Source: Ctena decussata
Taxonomy: Eukaryota > Mollusca > Bivalvia > Lucinida > Lucinidae
NCBI GenBank assembly: GCA_963989385.1
Contig: OZ022501.1
Span: 88,830,979 to 88,894,978 of the forward strand
DNA length: 64,000 nucleotides
Direction: 5' to 3'
The notes below the pieces were generated by a model. The model ran no database searches and was not told the origin of the DNA. It saw only the letters and a list, made by a program, of their open reading frames with translations. Shown here piece by piece: positions 41,901 through 49,008 of this stretch; position 1 is the stretch's first letter; the number at the start of each line of letters is the position of its first letter. The position numbers and the translations under genes were made by a program.

Positions 41901-44900
41901 CAATAAGATCAAAAGGAAAAAGATTTATATGTCATTCAAATAAAACTGCGTTTGTCTACAAATATGTTCTTTACCCTTTCAGGTTGACAAATCACTCATT
42001 ACTCTGCACGTATCTGAAAATCAGAAATTTAACCAACTCAAACCAACAAACCGAAATATATATCTCTGCCAGCACAACTCAGTTCGAGAATAAAGTGTAT
42101 GAATTATAGGGCCCTAAAGGAGCAGATATTACCAAACTGTTTTGCCATTTTTACCTTGAAAGATAACAGTGTGGCACACGTAGCTTCTTTGGGCAATAAA
42201 GCCCTGCAAAAATGGTGACTTTATTTTTTTAAGAACAGAGTTTGCTCTTAGGTGAAGAAATTATTTTCTTTCAAAGCTGCCCTTAATGAAACGAGAGGAT
42301 ATTTGAAAAGCCACACTTAAATGTGTACTTATTCACCTTAATTAAGAAAACATGATTATATGTCTTACTTATATGGTGCCATATTGTCATTAGCTAAAAC
42401 AGCATTATATGTCTTACTTATATGGTTTCATATTGTCATTAGCTAAAACAGCATTATATGTCTTACTTATATGGTTTCATATTGTCATTAGCTAAAACAG
42501 CTTTATTATATGGCTTACTTGTATGGTATCGTATTATCAATAGCTAAAACAGCAGTTATTTGGCTTACTAATATGATATCATATTGTCATAAGCTACTGT
42601 ACATGTAAAACAGTATTATACGCTCGGTATTACTTATATGGTACCCCATTGTCATCAGCATATTTCTTCACATCCAACATTGTTTCTTCAAACGTCTTTT
42701 TTTCTTCTGGGTGATAGTAGTAATAGGCACCTGTATATGGAAATATGAGAATGTGGTTTACTGCCGTTTCCTATTGATAGGTTTGAAATTACCTACTCAC
42801 TGCAAACATTTGACACAATGAAAACTACTGTTGCAACGGTAATTTCCCCAGCAGTGACTAAAATATTCCTGCCGGCGACTGACTACCCTTGTAGCGATCT
42901 GTTTTGTTGCATGTCGCGATTTTACCAATATGACGAAGCCCTCTGTGTTTGTCCAATGTATATTGTAGTTCTCTCTCTCTCTCTCTGTGCGTGTGTGTGT
43001 TATCACACTGTTAGAGATCTTTATTATTTTAAACCTTAAAGCGCCTAAAAGCTGATGACAACATTTACGTTTACGTTTGCAGAATTTCAGTTATTGGTTC
43101 GTCAAGACTAGAGGGCTGACAATGTAGATCTTAATGAGGTGGCTCATCATGATTAGACTCATCTGGATATACATTATTTTACAATTAAAACTATTTAAAT
43201 TTTGGCGCTTTAAGTGTTAAAGAGTCACGTCTCTCTTTCTTTCAGTGTTATGGCTGGGTTATGCTGAAGTGAGTGTGGCATATCCGGGATATCTTTATCA
43301 TGTAGTAAGCATGGATATCTGCCGACAGGAGTACTGAAAGATCTCATTATGAGCAATATGGTTCTGCGATGTGTCTTTCTTCTTTTCGGCTTATATGAAA
43401 GCATAAGATACCAAGACAGTGTCGGCATTAACAATGTAAATTAATTAATGAATTAATTAATTAGTCAATTAATTAACGAATGAATGAATGAATAAACTAA
43501 TTAAAAAGTAATTAATAAATTAATTAGTAATGGAATAATTTATCACTTTAATGAATGAATGAATGAATTTAAGTCAATAAACTAAAACAGAAATAAAAAC
43601 GTAACGAATCAATTAATTTTATACAGGCAATTTTAAACGGGTAAAATGATAAAAGCTATTTTCTACTTGCCATTGTCTGTCCAGTAGCCTAAATAGCTTA
43701 AGCTCAAGTCGGCCTGATTTTTTTCCTTTCTCTCCATCACGTTTCTCAATCCAAATTGTTTGCGCAGTATGAATCCCCAAGATTCGAAAGCCTGAAATAT
43801 TGTTTTTGTTTTTTTTCATACTGGCAGACTTTTAAATAACAATATACAGTGATAACAAGTCGGTCCTTCTTTATAGCTTTGTATTACTTATGTTTATTTT
43901 CTTCTTTTTTCAATAAAAATTGAAACCGTGAAAACCTATATGAAATTGTTTTCTTCTTTCCCAAACATCTGTAAGAAAATAATACCAATTAATCAATATT
44001 GGGAAGCCTTTTTTTTTCAGATATTCGAATTGATTTTATATAAAGTCATTAACGATCTGTATACCACAGAAATAGTTCCATAAAACATTATAAAACGGCG
44101 CAAAGAACATTCTAAAATCATATAAAATTCGTCTTCCACATAGATACAATTATGAGCCTTTTTATTATAAGCCAATATTATGATTCTGGGTGGGTAGAGC
44201 GGGCCTAGACAGTTCTTTAAGTTTTTAAAGTATCCCTGCTTTGCACCCCCCCCCCCCCCGCCCCCAAGTTTGACCATTGGTCAAACGTCTATTTGCCGTG
44301 ACATGACAAAACAAAGCTGCATGTGCGCACAGCAAAGATCCAATAACCCCTTATATCTTCATTTTGTGTGCAGATATCCTAGCACTGAAAGTTAGAAAAA
44401 AATGAACAAATAAAAGGCATAAAAATAGGGAACAGTTTCTTTTTTGGATACGCAGACGATACAGGGTTAACCTTTGATGGTTTATTTGAATAGGTCTTAA
44501 AAAACAGTCAGGACACTATTAAAACAAAGTACAAACAAGTATGGGGTAAAAGCTCATTTAAGCTAATGGGTATTGATTTTTCTGTAAATTTTGAAAGTAT
44601 ACTGAAAACAGTGAGAGGATAAGCACATTGAAAAAGCAACTGTTAGTTTGGAAACGTCGTAATTTGACCCCTTTAGGAAGGATAACTGTGATTAAATCCC
44701 TTTTATTACCAAAGTTAAATCATTTATTTCTGACTCTTCCAAACCTAAATCATGAAATGTTAAAAACGCTTTATAATTTATTTCAAGAATTTGTATGGAA
44801 TGGGCCCTCCACGTGTAAAAGAACAGGTATTTCTAAGCAATTATACTGATGGAGGTTTAAAAATCATAGACATTTTATAAATTCCAAGATGCATTGAAAC

Positions 44901-47900
44901 TAACTTGGATTAGGAGAGTTTTAACTGATGATTGTAGAAACTGGCAACAATTTATTAATATGAAACTTAATATGTCAGATTGTCTTTTTTTTGAAGACGA
45001 CATGACAAAACAAACAAGGAAGCATGTGCGCACAGAAAGGACTCATATCATCCTGGACATCAGCCCAGTCTGATCAGAGTCTTCGCTGTCCGCATAGAGC
45101 TAGCTTAGTCCTTTGGCTACCTTTTCAGTTCAAAGCGAAAAATCTGATCATATTGGGCGGCTGCCAAGGCTGATCTGAGTCTTTGCCGGGCGCACATGCC
45201 ATTTGCTGTTGTTGTTTTTTTTTTCATGTCGCGGCTCAAAATTTTACCTGATTGATACCCCTGTCATACATTAGTAGTGTACTGTAGCTGAAGTTAACAG
45301 GTATCTCATTCACACCGCTCATTATACCCCACACCACGTGACCCCCTTGTTTCTTGTCATGCCAGAGCGAGGCTGCCATGAAATTATTGTAGGGAGAGAT
45401 AACTACAGAGTTACCATCCGGGTTGAACAGTGCTAACGGCCCTCCTTCTATGCCATCATTTATGTGCTCCGTCTTGCTATCAAAACTGAAACATAATCCA
45501 CGTTTGTTAAGGCTTTCGTTCCGGTTGACCGTCCCAAGGCGGTACTTTCGTTGCGGTTGCATTTGTTTTATGTTCGGTGCTGTTTAATTTATTGTGTTCT
45601 CATTTTAACCCTTCTATAATAAAAATAGAAAATAGGTAAAAATAGTTGTCGATAAACACCGTTTTCTACCGTTGTCAGCTTCGATAAAGTGTAAAGGCGA
45701 CTGTGTACACTCTCAGGGGAAGCAATTCTACCATTTTCCGTTCGTCGTTCTATAATTTGGTCAACTCTCAAAGGAAAGAATTTGCTCCCATAGGAGCAAA
45801 TTCTTTCCTTTCAGAGTAGATCCCTTTTGGAAAGGCTGTGTCCGCCAGGGAAGCAAACTGAAAGTCATGAAAGTTGCTTCCCTTTGTAAACAGTGGCTAA
45901 AACATGGATGTGTTCTCAAAGTCATAATACAAAGTTTAGCAACGCAAGAATACGATGTTTAGCGGAGTTTGCCGGAATGTTCCGATTTGCTGGCATTTGT
46001 CATTAAGGATTTAAAAATTGCAATAAAATGAAAATGTAACACAGAAATACATACGTTGCCATTTGTTTATCTCCATCACCGAACATTGCTCCTCCATATG
46101 ACAGGAAGCCTAATTTTTCGTCCGCGTCTTTCACTTGGAAACATGGAAATCCTGACACAGTTTCGTCGAAAGTTGCATCGCTCTTCCGGGTATCCGTGGC
46201 ACCAACTGGAAACGTCTAAAATTTATGTTTTGAAAAATATTAGTACAATTATATATTCAGGGTTTGCAAAACTTCCATCGACTATTCCATGACTTGCTGA
46301 ACATTTAATGTTTAAAGGTAGGTTCCTGTACTTTGGAATGCATCATAATGTTGATGATTTTTTATCCAAGTTGTTGGAAAGCACTTATAAAGAGGAAATG
46401 AATAAGTTTCACTAAAAAGTGTAAATCAAAATATCGTAGAAAAGTCGTTTTGCAAGGGATTTCCTAACTCTGCTTCGCACACCAGTTAGCGCTATTTTTA
46501 GTTCGCGCCAAAAATAGATAACATAGCAGACGTCATGCTGCATTGCATTTCGGGATAGTTCTAACCCATCGGTCATGCCAGGACCTCTGGAAGAGCTCAC
46601 GGCAAGAGAAAATTAACCGTTGGCAAATGACATCAGAAACTGCGGACCTGTAGACATATATACATATTTATTTTTAGAACTGGAATTCCATCAAAAGAAA
46701 ATAAACCAAAGGGAAAACGACTATTTTCTACAACATCTGACGATTTTTTCAGTAGCAACAGTTTCAGAAAAATAAGAGAATTCAATACTACCCAGAAAAA
46801 AACAAAATTATTTTGTGAACATAATTGTTATCGCTAGTCCAGGAACCTATCTTTAAATGACGCACTGCTGTATGTTTTCATGTTGGCTTGTAATGTAGGA
46901 AACAATATCACAGTATCCGAACGCACTGTACCATCTCTTCCGGTTTTCATAGTGTTGAATCGAGAGTACAAAATTCGCTTATAACCAGTAGCCGGAAATC
47001 ATTATGTTTTGAGTTTTTATTTGGAATCTGTTGCGTCCTTTATAGTTATTCAGCTTCGAAAATGTAAAGAGGTAAGTTTAATATAATTTTCTCTTCGGTC
47101 TTTTACTTTATTGCCCTGTACAATGAAAAACTCCTTGCCGTCGCTGATTTTTTTTCCAAATAGCTTAATTTAACACGAGATTGTGTCGTGCAAAACCTAG
47201 CTATCATTCTTTTATCAAAACTAACAAACTTTAGATTGATAACGCCTTCCGTTTATTCTAAAGATTTTTTATAAAACATGTAAGAAAATGCTCAAAATGG
47301 TTTAAGAATCATGCCAAGGGCGATTTGAATACTGTACCAATTTCTACCCACCCATACACGACATTGTACAGGGTAATAAAGTAAAAGACCGAAGAGCAAA
47401 TTATATTAAACTTACCTCTTTACATTTTCGAAGCTGAATAGATATAAATGACGCAGCAGATTCCAGATAAAATCTCAAAACATAATGATTTCCGACTACT
47501 GGTTATAAGCGAACGTTTGTACTCTCGATTCAACGCTATGAAAACCGGAAGAGATTGTACATGTAGTTCGGATACTGTGAATATGATATAGATAACAAAC
47601 AACTGGACCGTTTAGGAGTTTATTCAACTTCCAGTTAGTATTGCTTTGAAGTAAACGATTTGACTGTCTACTTTGTGAAAATGGATGCAATCAGCATTTG
47701 AATTATTTCCAGCTTAGAAGCAGAGACTCTTAGGGTGCAATATGGAAAAATGGCAATTTTGGCGCCTAATAGGCAGGCACATTCAAAGTGTTTCACCAAT
47801 AAATACTTATGAAATGCCCTGTGTCGAAAATTTTACATTAGCTTCTGACACCTTTGAAGTGGTATATATTGTCACACTTTTTATAAAGCCGTCAGTGTGT

Positions 47901-48767
47901 AATTTACTTCTTGAAGATCTAGTAAACCGATTTTGCCTTAGGCCTATTTGATTTTAACGAGCCCCAACATTTTTTCTATCAAAAACATTAATATTTCAAA
48001 AACAAGGTTTATACAACACTGGCCTTACAGTAAAGCCAGAGAAAATTTTGTAACTGTCGATAATCCAAGTCGTTGCAGTCTAATAGCACAGGGTGCGTTC
48101 GGCATAATTACTTGGGTAAATCCGAACAATATCTGTGTTGTACAAATTTTGTATAAACATGATAATCCACATAATGTTATAGCGGGTGAAAGGTAAAAAA
48201 TAAAACAACACCAATAAATCAGGATATTTTAGTGTTTAGTGTGAATAAACGAAAACGTTAACACCCGATATCATTAATCTACGCAACCTTTAGGGCACGG
48301 CGGTTAAGGTAGAAATACTCTCTGTGAAAACAAATCACTTTTATATAAACCATTACTAATCTGCATCAAAACAGGATGCACCGAAAGCAAATTGAACTAT
48401 TATAATATAAATCTATAAATTGAACTACAATAAAACATGTTTAATCTAAACTGACATACCTGCGTAAACAGCACTCTTGAGCTGTAAACACTGCCGCTGA
48501 AGAGCCGGATAGCAGCAACCACTGACGTATTAGTGTTACCAAGCGTGTACGTAAACTGCGTCTCCTGCCATTGCTCGCTGACGTCACCACCAGATACCTT
48601 TCTTACGTTCTTTAGTATGAGTGGATATTGTGAACTGTCGGTGGACCAGGTCTTACCATAACCATTGAAGAATGTGGGTCCGCTTTTTAGCCACGTCTTC
48701 CCATTGACGGACAAGGAATATGAGCTGTCATTGTTTATTTTGAATTCAAATTCTTCTCCTGCAGTTA
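18217..48767 (-). CDS. Gene A: GH-D-like glycoside hydrolase family protein, 16 exons, 5' exon missing
   Basis: Coding exons in 5' to 3' order: 48767-48460, 46215-46055, 45485-45248, 43791-43671, 42730-42634, 41837-41742, 41019-40969, 39433-39349, 38446-38387, 37774-37598, 36938-36800, 36195-36087, 30590-30518, 29859-29683, 20330-20197 and 18448-18217. With one base from an upstream exon they total 753 codons including the stop and stay in frame throughout. Seen: YLGYWTDNGAYYYY (residues 269-282), LQLDSWWYP (311-319), AHNRYW (353-358), YEQDW (404-408), ARVSDDY (466-472) and KPSRPATAID. Family knowledge: the RVSDDY stretch resembles the acid/base region of GH36 raffinose-synthase-like enzymes. 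Inferred: D407 may be the nucleophile and D470 or D471 the acid/base in a TIM barrel flanked by beta domains. N-x-S/T sites suggest secretion. The start codon and signal peptide were not located. Substrate is unknown. Confidence 0.85.
18740..19270. repeat. Minisatellite, unit about 80-93 bp, in gene A's last intron
   Basis: The core CTCCTAAAACATAGAAGTCTT recurs near 18810, 18881, 18974, 19053, 19135 and 19227. Copies are separated by AAGAGTAATCCCCATTTTAGG and CTCATTTCATT-like segments. Confidence 0.8.
20197..20330 (-). CDS. Gene A penultimate exon, C-terminal domain
   Basis: 134 bp, residues 632-676: ISEGIYFPYNNFNKWQYF, then a stretch ending GSFCLYHFSPLIN. Acceptor TTCTTTCAG, donor ACAG/GTTTTG. 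The phase 2 exit fits the last exon and the paralogue. The donor is non-optimal but is the only one I saw that keeps the frame. Confidence 0.78.
20385..20600. repeat. GAATTTGCTCC-family dispersed repeat
   Basis: It carries GAGAAGCAACTCTGCCATTTTCG, GGATCAACTCCTAAAGGAAAGA and AAATGGCTGAAAAA. It starts about 55 bp upstream of the acceptor of exon 20197-20330. Confidence 0.65.
21370..21470 (+). repeat. tRNA-like (Leu/Ser-type) pseudogene or SINE head
   Basis: Box A-like TGGCTGAGCGGTTCAA and box B-like GAGATCGATCCC, spaced as in a long-variable-arm tRNA, followed by poly-T. The acceptor stem does not pair cleanly, so it is more likely a SINE head or pseudogene than an active tRNA. Confidence 0.5.
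21923..22467. mobile_element. 545-bp TIR element, copy 1
   Basis: Perfect 18-bp inverted termini, TTTAAAGGTAGGTTCCTG, at both ends. A second copy in opposite orientation is at 46311-46857. Shared internal segments include GTTGCTACTGAGAAAATCGT, GTTTATTTTCTTTTG and GCATGACGTCAGCTGCG-like sequence. The internal ORF is a by-product and is not preserved between the copies. Non-autonomous DNA transposon in a gene A intron. Confidence 0.85.
23180..23310. repeat. Short palindromic tandem repeat, cluster 1
   Basis: Units of CTAGTGACAGACGTCTGTCACTAG, each self-palindromic, about 50 bp apart. The same unit forms a second cluster at about 24395-24545. Confidence 0.8.
23418..23830. repeat. Direct repeat pair flanking a retroelement-like 3' motif
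   Basis: TGTATTCTCTGCTCTTGAAG occurs at about 23430 and 23822. Between them is CACTGATGAGGTTTGTG followed by TAGCCGAAACATCG (23764-23795), a CTGATGAG...CGAAAC signature of the kind found in terminal repeats of Penelope-like elements and other retroelement 3' ends (family knowledge). No RT frame is present. Confidence 0.45.
24395..24545. repeat. Short palindromic tandem repeat, cluster 2
   Basis: Three or four units of GCTAGTGACAGACGNCTG(T/G)CA(C/G)TAGC, separated by AAATTTAACGAATATTG-like spacers. Counterpart of 23180-23310. Confidence 0.8.
24560..26880. other. Intronic stretch without a recognised element
   Basis: Part of gene A's 9.35 kb intron. The open frames around 24.6-25.0 kb overlap on both strands and match nothing I know. 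No exon is expected here, because the gene B homologue has a simple 0.56 kb intron. Confidence 0.4.
26886..26917. repeat. poly-T tract
   Basis: Run of about 31 T. Confidence 0.95.
27035..27305 (-). mobile_element. tRNA-derived SINE
   Basis: On the minus strand the head is tRNA-like, with box A TAGCGCAATCGG and a perfect box B GGTTCGAAACC (27230-27303). A body follows that ends in TTAAGCAATAAATCAATCAA. The anticodon-loop region reads CTGACTCATAAGTCAG, a Met-like CAU but with a six-base loop, so it is not a functional tRNA. The organisation is typical of bivalve SINEs. Confidence 0.8.
27418..27786. repeat. 165-190 bp tandem repeat, each unit with an RFX-type palindrome
   Basis: GTTGCCATGGCAAT (27418-27431), GTTACCATAGCAAC (27608-27621) and the perfect GTTGCCATGGCAAC (27773-27786) lie at matching places in diverged tandem units. 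The units also share GAAATACTGC and AAAAATGTNTTA. GTTGCCATGGCAAC fits the X-box bound by RFX factors (family knowledge). Confidence 0.6.
28703..28941. mobile_element. Palindromic MITE 'CCAACAAAGTGGCATG' family, copy 1
   Basis: About 240 bp whose ends (CCGTGACATGACAAAACC and the inverted GTCGCGGCTCAT end) and interior (CAGCCTGGGCATCC against GGATGCCCAGGCTGA) are mutually inverted, forming a near-complete hairpin. Several full copies occur in this window. Confidence 0.88.
29070..29311. mobile_element. Palindromic MITE family, copy 2
   Basis: ATGAGCTGCGACACGAC to GTCGCGGCTCA. Same orientation as copy 1, about 130 bp away. Confidence 0.88.
29429..29671. mobile_element. Foldback element TGGCCCC, copy 1, next to a splice donor
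   Basis: Ends TGGCCCCAAGG and CTTTGGGGCCA. Arms AACTTTTTCCATGCTTAACTCGGCTGAACATGAAA are mirrored by GCTGAGGAGCACGAAAACAG at the far end. A second copy is at 63134-63378. It stops 11 bp from the donor of exon 29683-29859. Confidence 0.88.
29683..29859 (-). CDS. Gene A exon, C-terminal domain (NAFRGIFRPEIGEIWST)
   Basis: 177 bp, residues 573-631. It contains GEIWSTQSFINTHYNSRG and LFAADISERFSV. The gene B counterpart, 61575-61757, is two codons longer. Acceptor TTTTGCAG, donor GTG/GTAAGT. A palindromic element ends 11 bp beyond this donor. Confidence 0.9.
30518..30590 (-). CDS. Gene A 73-bp exon, CCKKDG...KPSRPATAID
   Basis: 73 bp, residues 548-572: RCCKKDGRLIKPSRPATAID and then KQIMT. It is the same length as the gene B exon 62530-62602, with CC, KPSRPATAIDKQI and the final T conserved. 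Acceptor TTCTGCAG, donor ACG/GTAACA. The upstream intron is 5.5 kb, against 0.92 kb in B. Confidence 0.92.
31129..31370. mobile_element. Palindromic MITE family, copy 3
   Basis: TATGAGCCACGACACGAG to CTCGCGTCGCGGCTCATA. GGACATCCGCCCTGTCTGATC pairs with GCGGATGTCCAGGCTGATC. Confidence 0.88.
31856..33078. mobile_element. 1.2 kb TIR element (AGGGACCGACC) with G-runs
   Basis: The left end AGGGACCGACCATTTGATATTCTGG is exactly inverted at the right end (about 33054-33078), each followed inward by a run of G or C. Two internal segments, GGGGGTCTGGGGGGC at about 32477 and GGGGATCTGGGGGGC at about 32818, are related copies. There is no transposase frame. Non-autonomous DNA transposon in gene A's 5.5 kb intron. 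Confidence 0.85.
33519..34465. mobile_element. Mariner/Tc1-like non-autonomous element, TA-flanked
   Basis: TA, then CGAGGGTCATCCAATAAGTC at the left. Inverted GACTTCTTGGATGACCCTCG and then TA at the right. TA target duplication and the CGAGGGT...CCAATAAGT terminus fit mariner (family knowledge). The interior has inverted GTTGCTAGGCAAC (about 33662) and GTTGCCTAGCAAC (about 34111). No transposase. Confidence 0.82.
34574..34814. mobile_element. 241-bp TTAA-ended MITE
   Basis: TTAACCCATTAATGCCTAG at the left and its exact inverse CTAGGCATTAATGGGTTAA at the right. A central hairpin, CAGACGCCGCAAACGCGGCGTCTG, is near 34633-34660. A fragment with the same CAAACAGTGCGGACCCAGATC motif is at 41080-41150. 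Confidence 0.88.
35300..35960. repeat. Unrecognised A-rich, possibly retroelement-derived segment
   Basis: Two lysine/asparagine-rich plus-strand frames (35300-35608 and 35725-36042) have a low-complexity, UTR-like character. I cannot match them to a family. They sit in an intron on the strand opposite to gene A. Confidence 0.3.
36087..36195 (-). CDS. Gene A exon, PYPELEA...GPVGPSDMING
   Basis: 109 bp, residues 512-548: KVEPYPELEAVVASLTAGPV and GPSDMINGTN. It matches the 109-bp gene B exon at 63527-63635 in length, phase and most residues. Acceptor ATTTCAG, donor GAG/GTTAGT. Confidence 0.92.
36321..36351. repeat. (GTCT)n microsatellite
   Basis: About eight GTCT units. Confidence 0.95.
36569..36781. 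mobile_element. Palindromic MITE family, copy 4 (shortened)
   Basis: GAGCCTCGACATGACAAAACC to GTCGCGTCGCGGCTCAG, with an internal deletion in the right arm. It ends 19 bp from the donor of exon 36800-36938. Confidence 0.85.
36800..36938 (-). CDS. Gene A exon, ARVSDDY putative acid/base motif
   Basis: 139 bp, residues 466-512. It begins ARVSDDYLARDHQWKVGVSS and contains FARAMGIQPYKDTFWTT. The RVSDDY block resembles the raffinose-synthase and GH36 acid/base region (family knowledge). Acceptor TGTTTCAG, donor ACC/GTAAGT. Confidence 0.92.
37598..37774 (-). CDS. Gene A exon, DWLYVQ...PVVTQ, putative nucleophile
   Basis: 177 bp, residues 407-465. It begins DWLYVQGRDVSALETNLTLG and ends QTLELPVVTQ. 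Acceptor ATTTTCAG, donor CAG/GTAAAT. D407 is the candidate nucleophile by position in the barrel (inference). Confidence 0.92.
38387..38446 (-). CDS. Gene A 60-bp exon, FWNYLL...LFLYEQ
   Basis: 20 whole codons, residues 387-406: MFWNYLLAQARNWGLFLYEQ. Acceptor ATTTTCAG, donor CAG/GTATC. It ends inside the YEQ/DW motif, so the putative nucleophile Asp is the first residue of the next exon. Confidence 0.9.
38511..38666. mobile_element. 156-bp pogo/Tigger-like MITE, TA-flanked
   Basis: TACAGTCAACACTGCTTATGTGG at the left. The inverse of TACAGTCAAACCTGTCTTAAG is at the right. TA ends and CAGTCAA termini fit pogo-type elements (family knowledge). Confidence 0.7.
39349..39433 (-). CDS. Gene A exon, TPYAKVNGGNFTF segment
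   Basis: 85 bp, residues 358-386: SKQTPYAKVNGGNFTFIMGE and then KGSVPDDQ. Acceptor TTGTTCAG, donor CAG/GTAGTG. It contains one N-x-T sequon (NFT). A copy of the GAATTTGCTCC repeat family lies just beyond its donor. Confidence 0.9.
40565..40740 (+). mobile_element. SINE copy, 5'-truncated
   Basis: GGTTCGAGATCTGCC (box B-like), then TCTAACCGAAAACG, TCCTGATATAGCTGAAGTG and AAAAGGGCGTAAA. These parallel the SINE at 60243-60470, in the same order. Confidence 0.7.
40969..41019 (-). CDS. Gene A 51-bp exon, AHNRYW motif
   Basis: Only 51 bp, residues 341-358: YVSEITQWPIAAHNRYW. Acceptor TTTCTAG, donor TTG/GTAAGT. It is too short to show as an ORF. It was found because the flanking exons do not give a full family match without it, and because phase 2 in and phase 2 out fit both neighbours exactly. 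Confidence 0.88.
41359..41595. mobile_element. Palindromic MITE family, copy 5
   Basis: ATGTGAGCCGCGGCACGAC to CGTGTCGCGGCTCAT. CAGCCTGGGCATCCGCCC pairs with the right arm TGACCAGGCTGATCTG. Confidence 0.88.
41742..41837 (-). CDS. Gene A exon, YLQLDSWWYP barrel-strand motif
   Basis: 96 bp, residues 309-341. Acceptor TTCACAG, donor AAA/GTAAGA. It encodes YLQLDSWWYPKDASG and ends FPDGIK. D314 sits where GH-D enzymes carry a conserved substrate-contacting Asp in an early barrel strand (inference). Confidence 0.9.
42357..42600. repeat. 49-52 bp tandem array resembling the adjacent exon 3' end and splice donor
   Basis: Five units, with TACTTATATGG cores at 42366, 42415, 42464, 42516 and 42566. 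Read on the minus strand, each has TGTTTTAG, CTAATGACAATATG and CCATATAA then GTAAGA or a relative. This matches the end of exon 42634-42730 (GCTGATGACAATGGGG, then CCATATAA/GTAATA). Confidence 0.8.
42634..42730 (-). CDS. Gene A exon, GAYYYYHPEEKK segment
   Basis: 97 bp, residues 277-309. Acceptor TATACAG, donor TATAA/GTAATA. It encodes GAYYYYHPEEKKTFEETM and then DVKKYADDNGVPYK. The exon 3' end plus donor resembles the units of the 49-52 bp tandem array immediately downstream in the intron (42357-42600). Confidence 0.92.
43441..43570. repeat. (ATTA)n/(GAAT)n low-complexity tract
   Basis: Mixed ATTA, AATG and TTAA tetramer runs. Confidence 0.85.
43671..43791 (-). CDS. Gene A exon, start of barrel; donor is GC, not GT
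   Basis: 121 bp, residues 237-277. The frame AFESWGFILRKQFG...LSLSYLGYWTDN is correct; another frame also stays open here. The exon ends AATG and the intron begins GCAAGT, a GC-AG intron. Joining G to the next exon's GT gives the glycine of TDNGAYYYY, so the junction is fixed by the protein. Confidence 0.88.
44405..44995 (+). mobile_element. Decayed non-LTR retrotransposon RT fragment
   Basis: GIKIGNSFFFGYADDTGL includes the reverse transcriptase YADD motif (codons at 44449-44460). After frameshifts come LLVWKRRNLTPLGRITVIKS, LLLPKLNHLFLTLPN and FVWNGPS, then in another frame FQDALKLTWIRRVL. The order matches a LINE ORF2 from RT palm to thumb. It has several stops and is inactive. It is distinct from the element at 12120-12760. 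Confidence 0.85.
44997..45238. mobile_element. Palindromic MITE family, copy 6
   Basis: GACATGACAAAACAAACAAGG to CATGTCGCGGCTCAA. A truncated head of the same family is at 44290-44345, on the far side of the LINE fragment. Confidence 0.85.
45248..45485 (-). CDS. Gene A exon, approach to barrel (GGPLALFN...MYDRGINQ)
   Basis: 238 bp, residues 157-236. Acceptor TGTTTCAG, donor CAG/GTAAAA. It contains GGPLALFNPDGN, ISPYNNFMAASLWHD and VWGIMSGVNEIP, the most recognisable family block. It ends in phase 0. A palindromic MITE copy (about 44997-45238) lies about 10 bp from its donor. Confidence 0.92.
45710..45905. repeat. GAATTTGCTCC-family repeat with perfect palindromic core
   Basis: GGAAAGAATTTGCTCC and its exact inverse GGAGCAAATTCTTTCC flank ATA/CA at about 45772-45809. 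The flanks GGGGAAGCAATTCTACCA and GTTGCTTCCCTTTG are also inverted. Best-preserved copy of the family. Confidence 0.8.
46055..46215 (-). CDS. Gene A exon, N-terminal domain (TFPVGATDT...LGFLSYGG)
   Basis: 161 bp, residues 104-157. Acceptor AATTTTAG, donor CAAC/GTATG. It starts in phase 0 directly after LFTQ and carries LGFLSYGGAMFGDGD. It ends in phase 2 and completes its last codon in the next exon. Confidence 0.88.
46311..46857. mobile_element. 547-bp TIR element, copy 2 (inverted relative to copy 1)
   Basis: TTTAAAGGTAGGTTCCTG at the left and CAGGAACCTATCTTTAAA at the right, one mismatch. The interior is the reverse complement of 21923-22467. Confidence 0.85.
46858..48459. repeat. Intronic stretch with an inverted duplication
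   Basis: 46925-47110 (TCTTCCGGTTTTCATAG, TCGAGAGTACAAA, TATAACCAGTAGCCGGAAATC, AGCTTCGAAAATGTAAAGAGGTAAG) is inverted at about 47395-47560. A 450-bp foldback structure in gene A's first recognised intron. The remainder shows nothing. Confidence 0.7.
48460..48767 (-). CDS. Gene A exon (first recognised), N-terminal beta domain
   Basis: 308 bp, residues 1-103 of the recognised protein. It begins with VTAGEEFEFKI and contains WLKSGPTFFNGYGK. Acceptor TTTTGCAG, donor CAG/GTATG. The entry phase requires one base of the first codon from an upstream exon, so the start codon lies further right. The exon ends in phase 0 after LFTQ. Confidence 0.88.
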
Positions 48768-48951
48768 CTGCAAAATGACAGGAAATATGACTAGTAGGTT
48801 TTGGATACTTATGCAATCCAAATTAATTTAGTTTTCCAAATATATTCAGTATTCCCAGGTTTGCAAAAATAAATAATCAACAAATGAGTCTCAGTAACTA
48901 GAACAAGATAAATAGTCGTAAACATGACGGTAGAATCTAAACACTTGCATG

Positions 48952-48963
<12 letters not shown>

Positions 48964-48998
<35 letters not shown>

Positions 48999-49008
48999 GC
49001 GTGTGTGT
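48964..49008. repeat. (GT)n microsatellite, followed by (GTAT)n/(ACGT)n
   Basis: GT run with GC interruptions. TACGTACGTATG-type tetramers follow at 49120-49165, and (CT)n at 49233-49250. Confidence 0.95.

Noticed and set aside
44290..45238. LINE inserted into a palindromic MITE
   Set aside because: The MITE restarts from its terminus at 44997 rather than continuing where the 44290-44345 fragment stops, so these are two copies and not one split copy.
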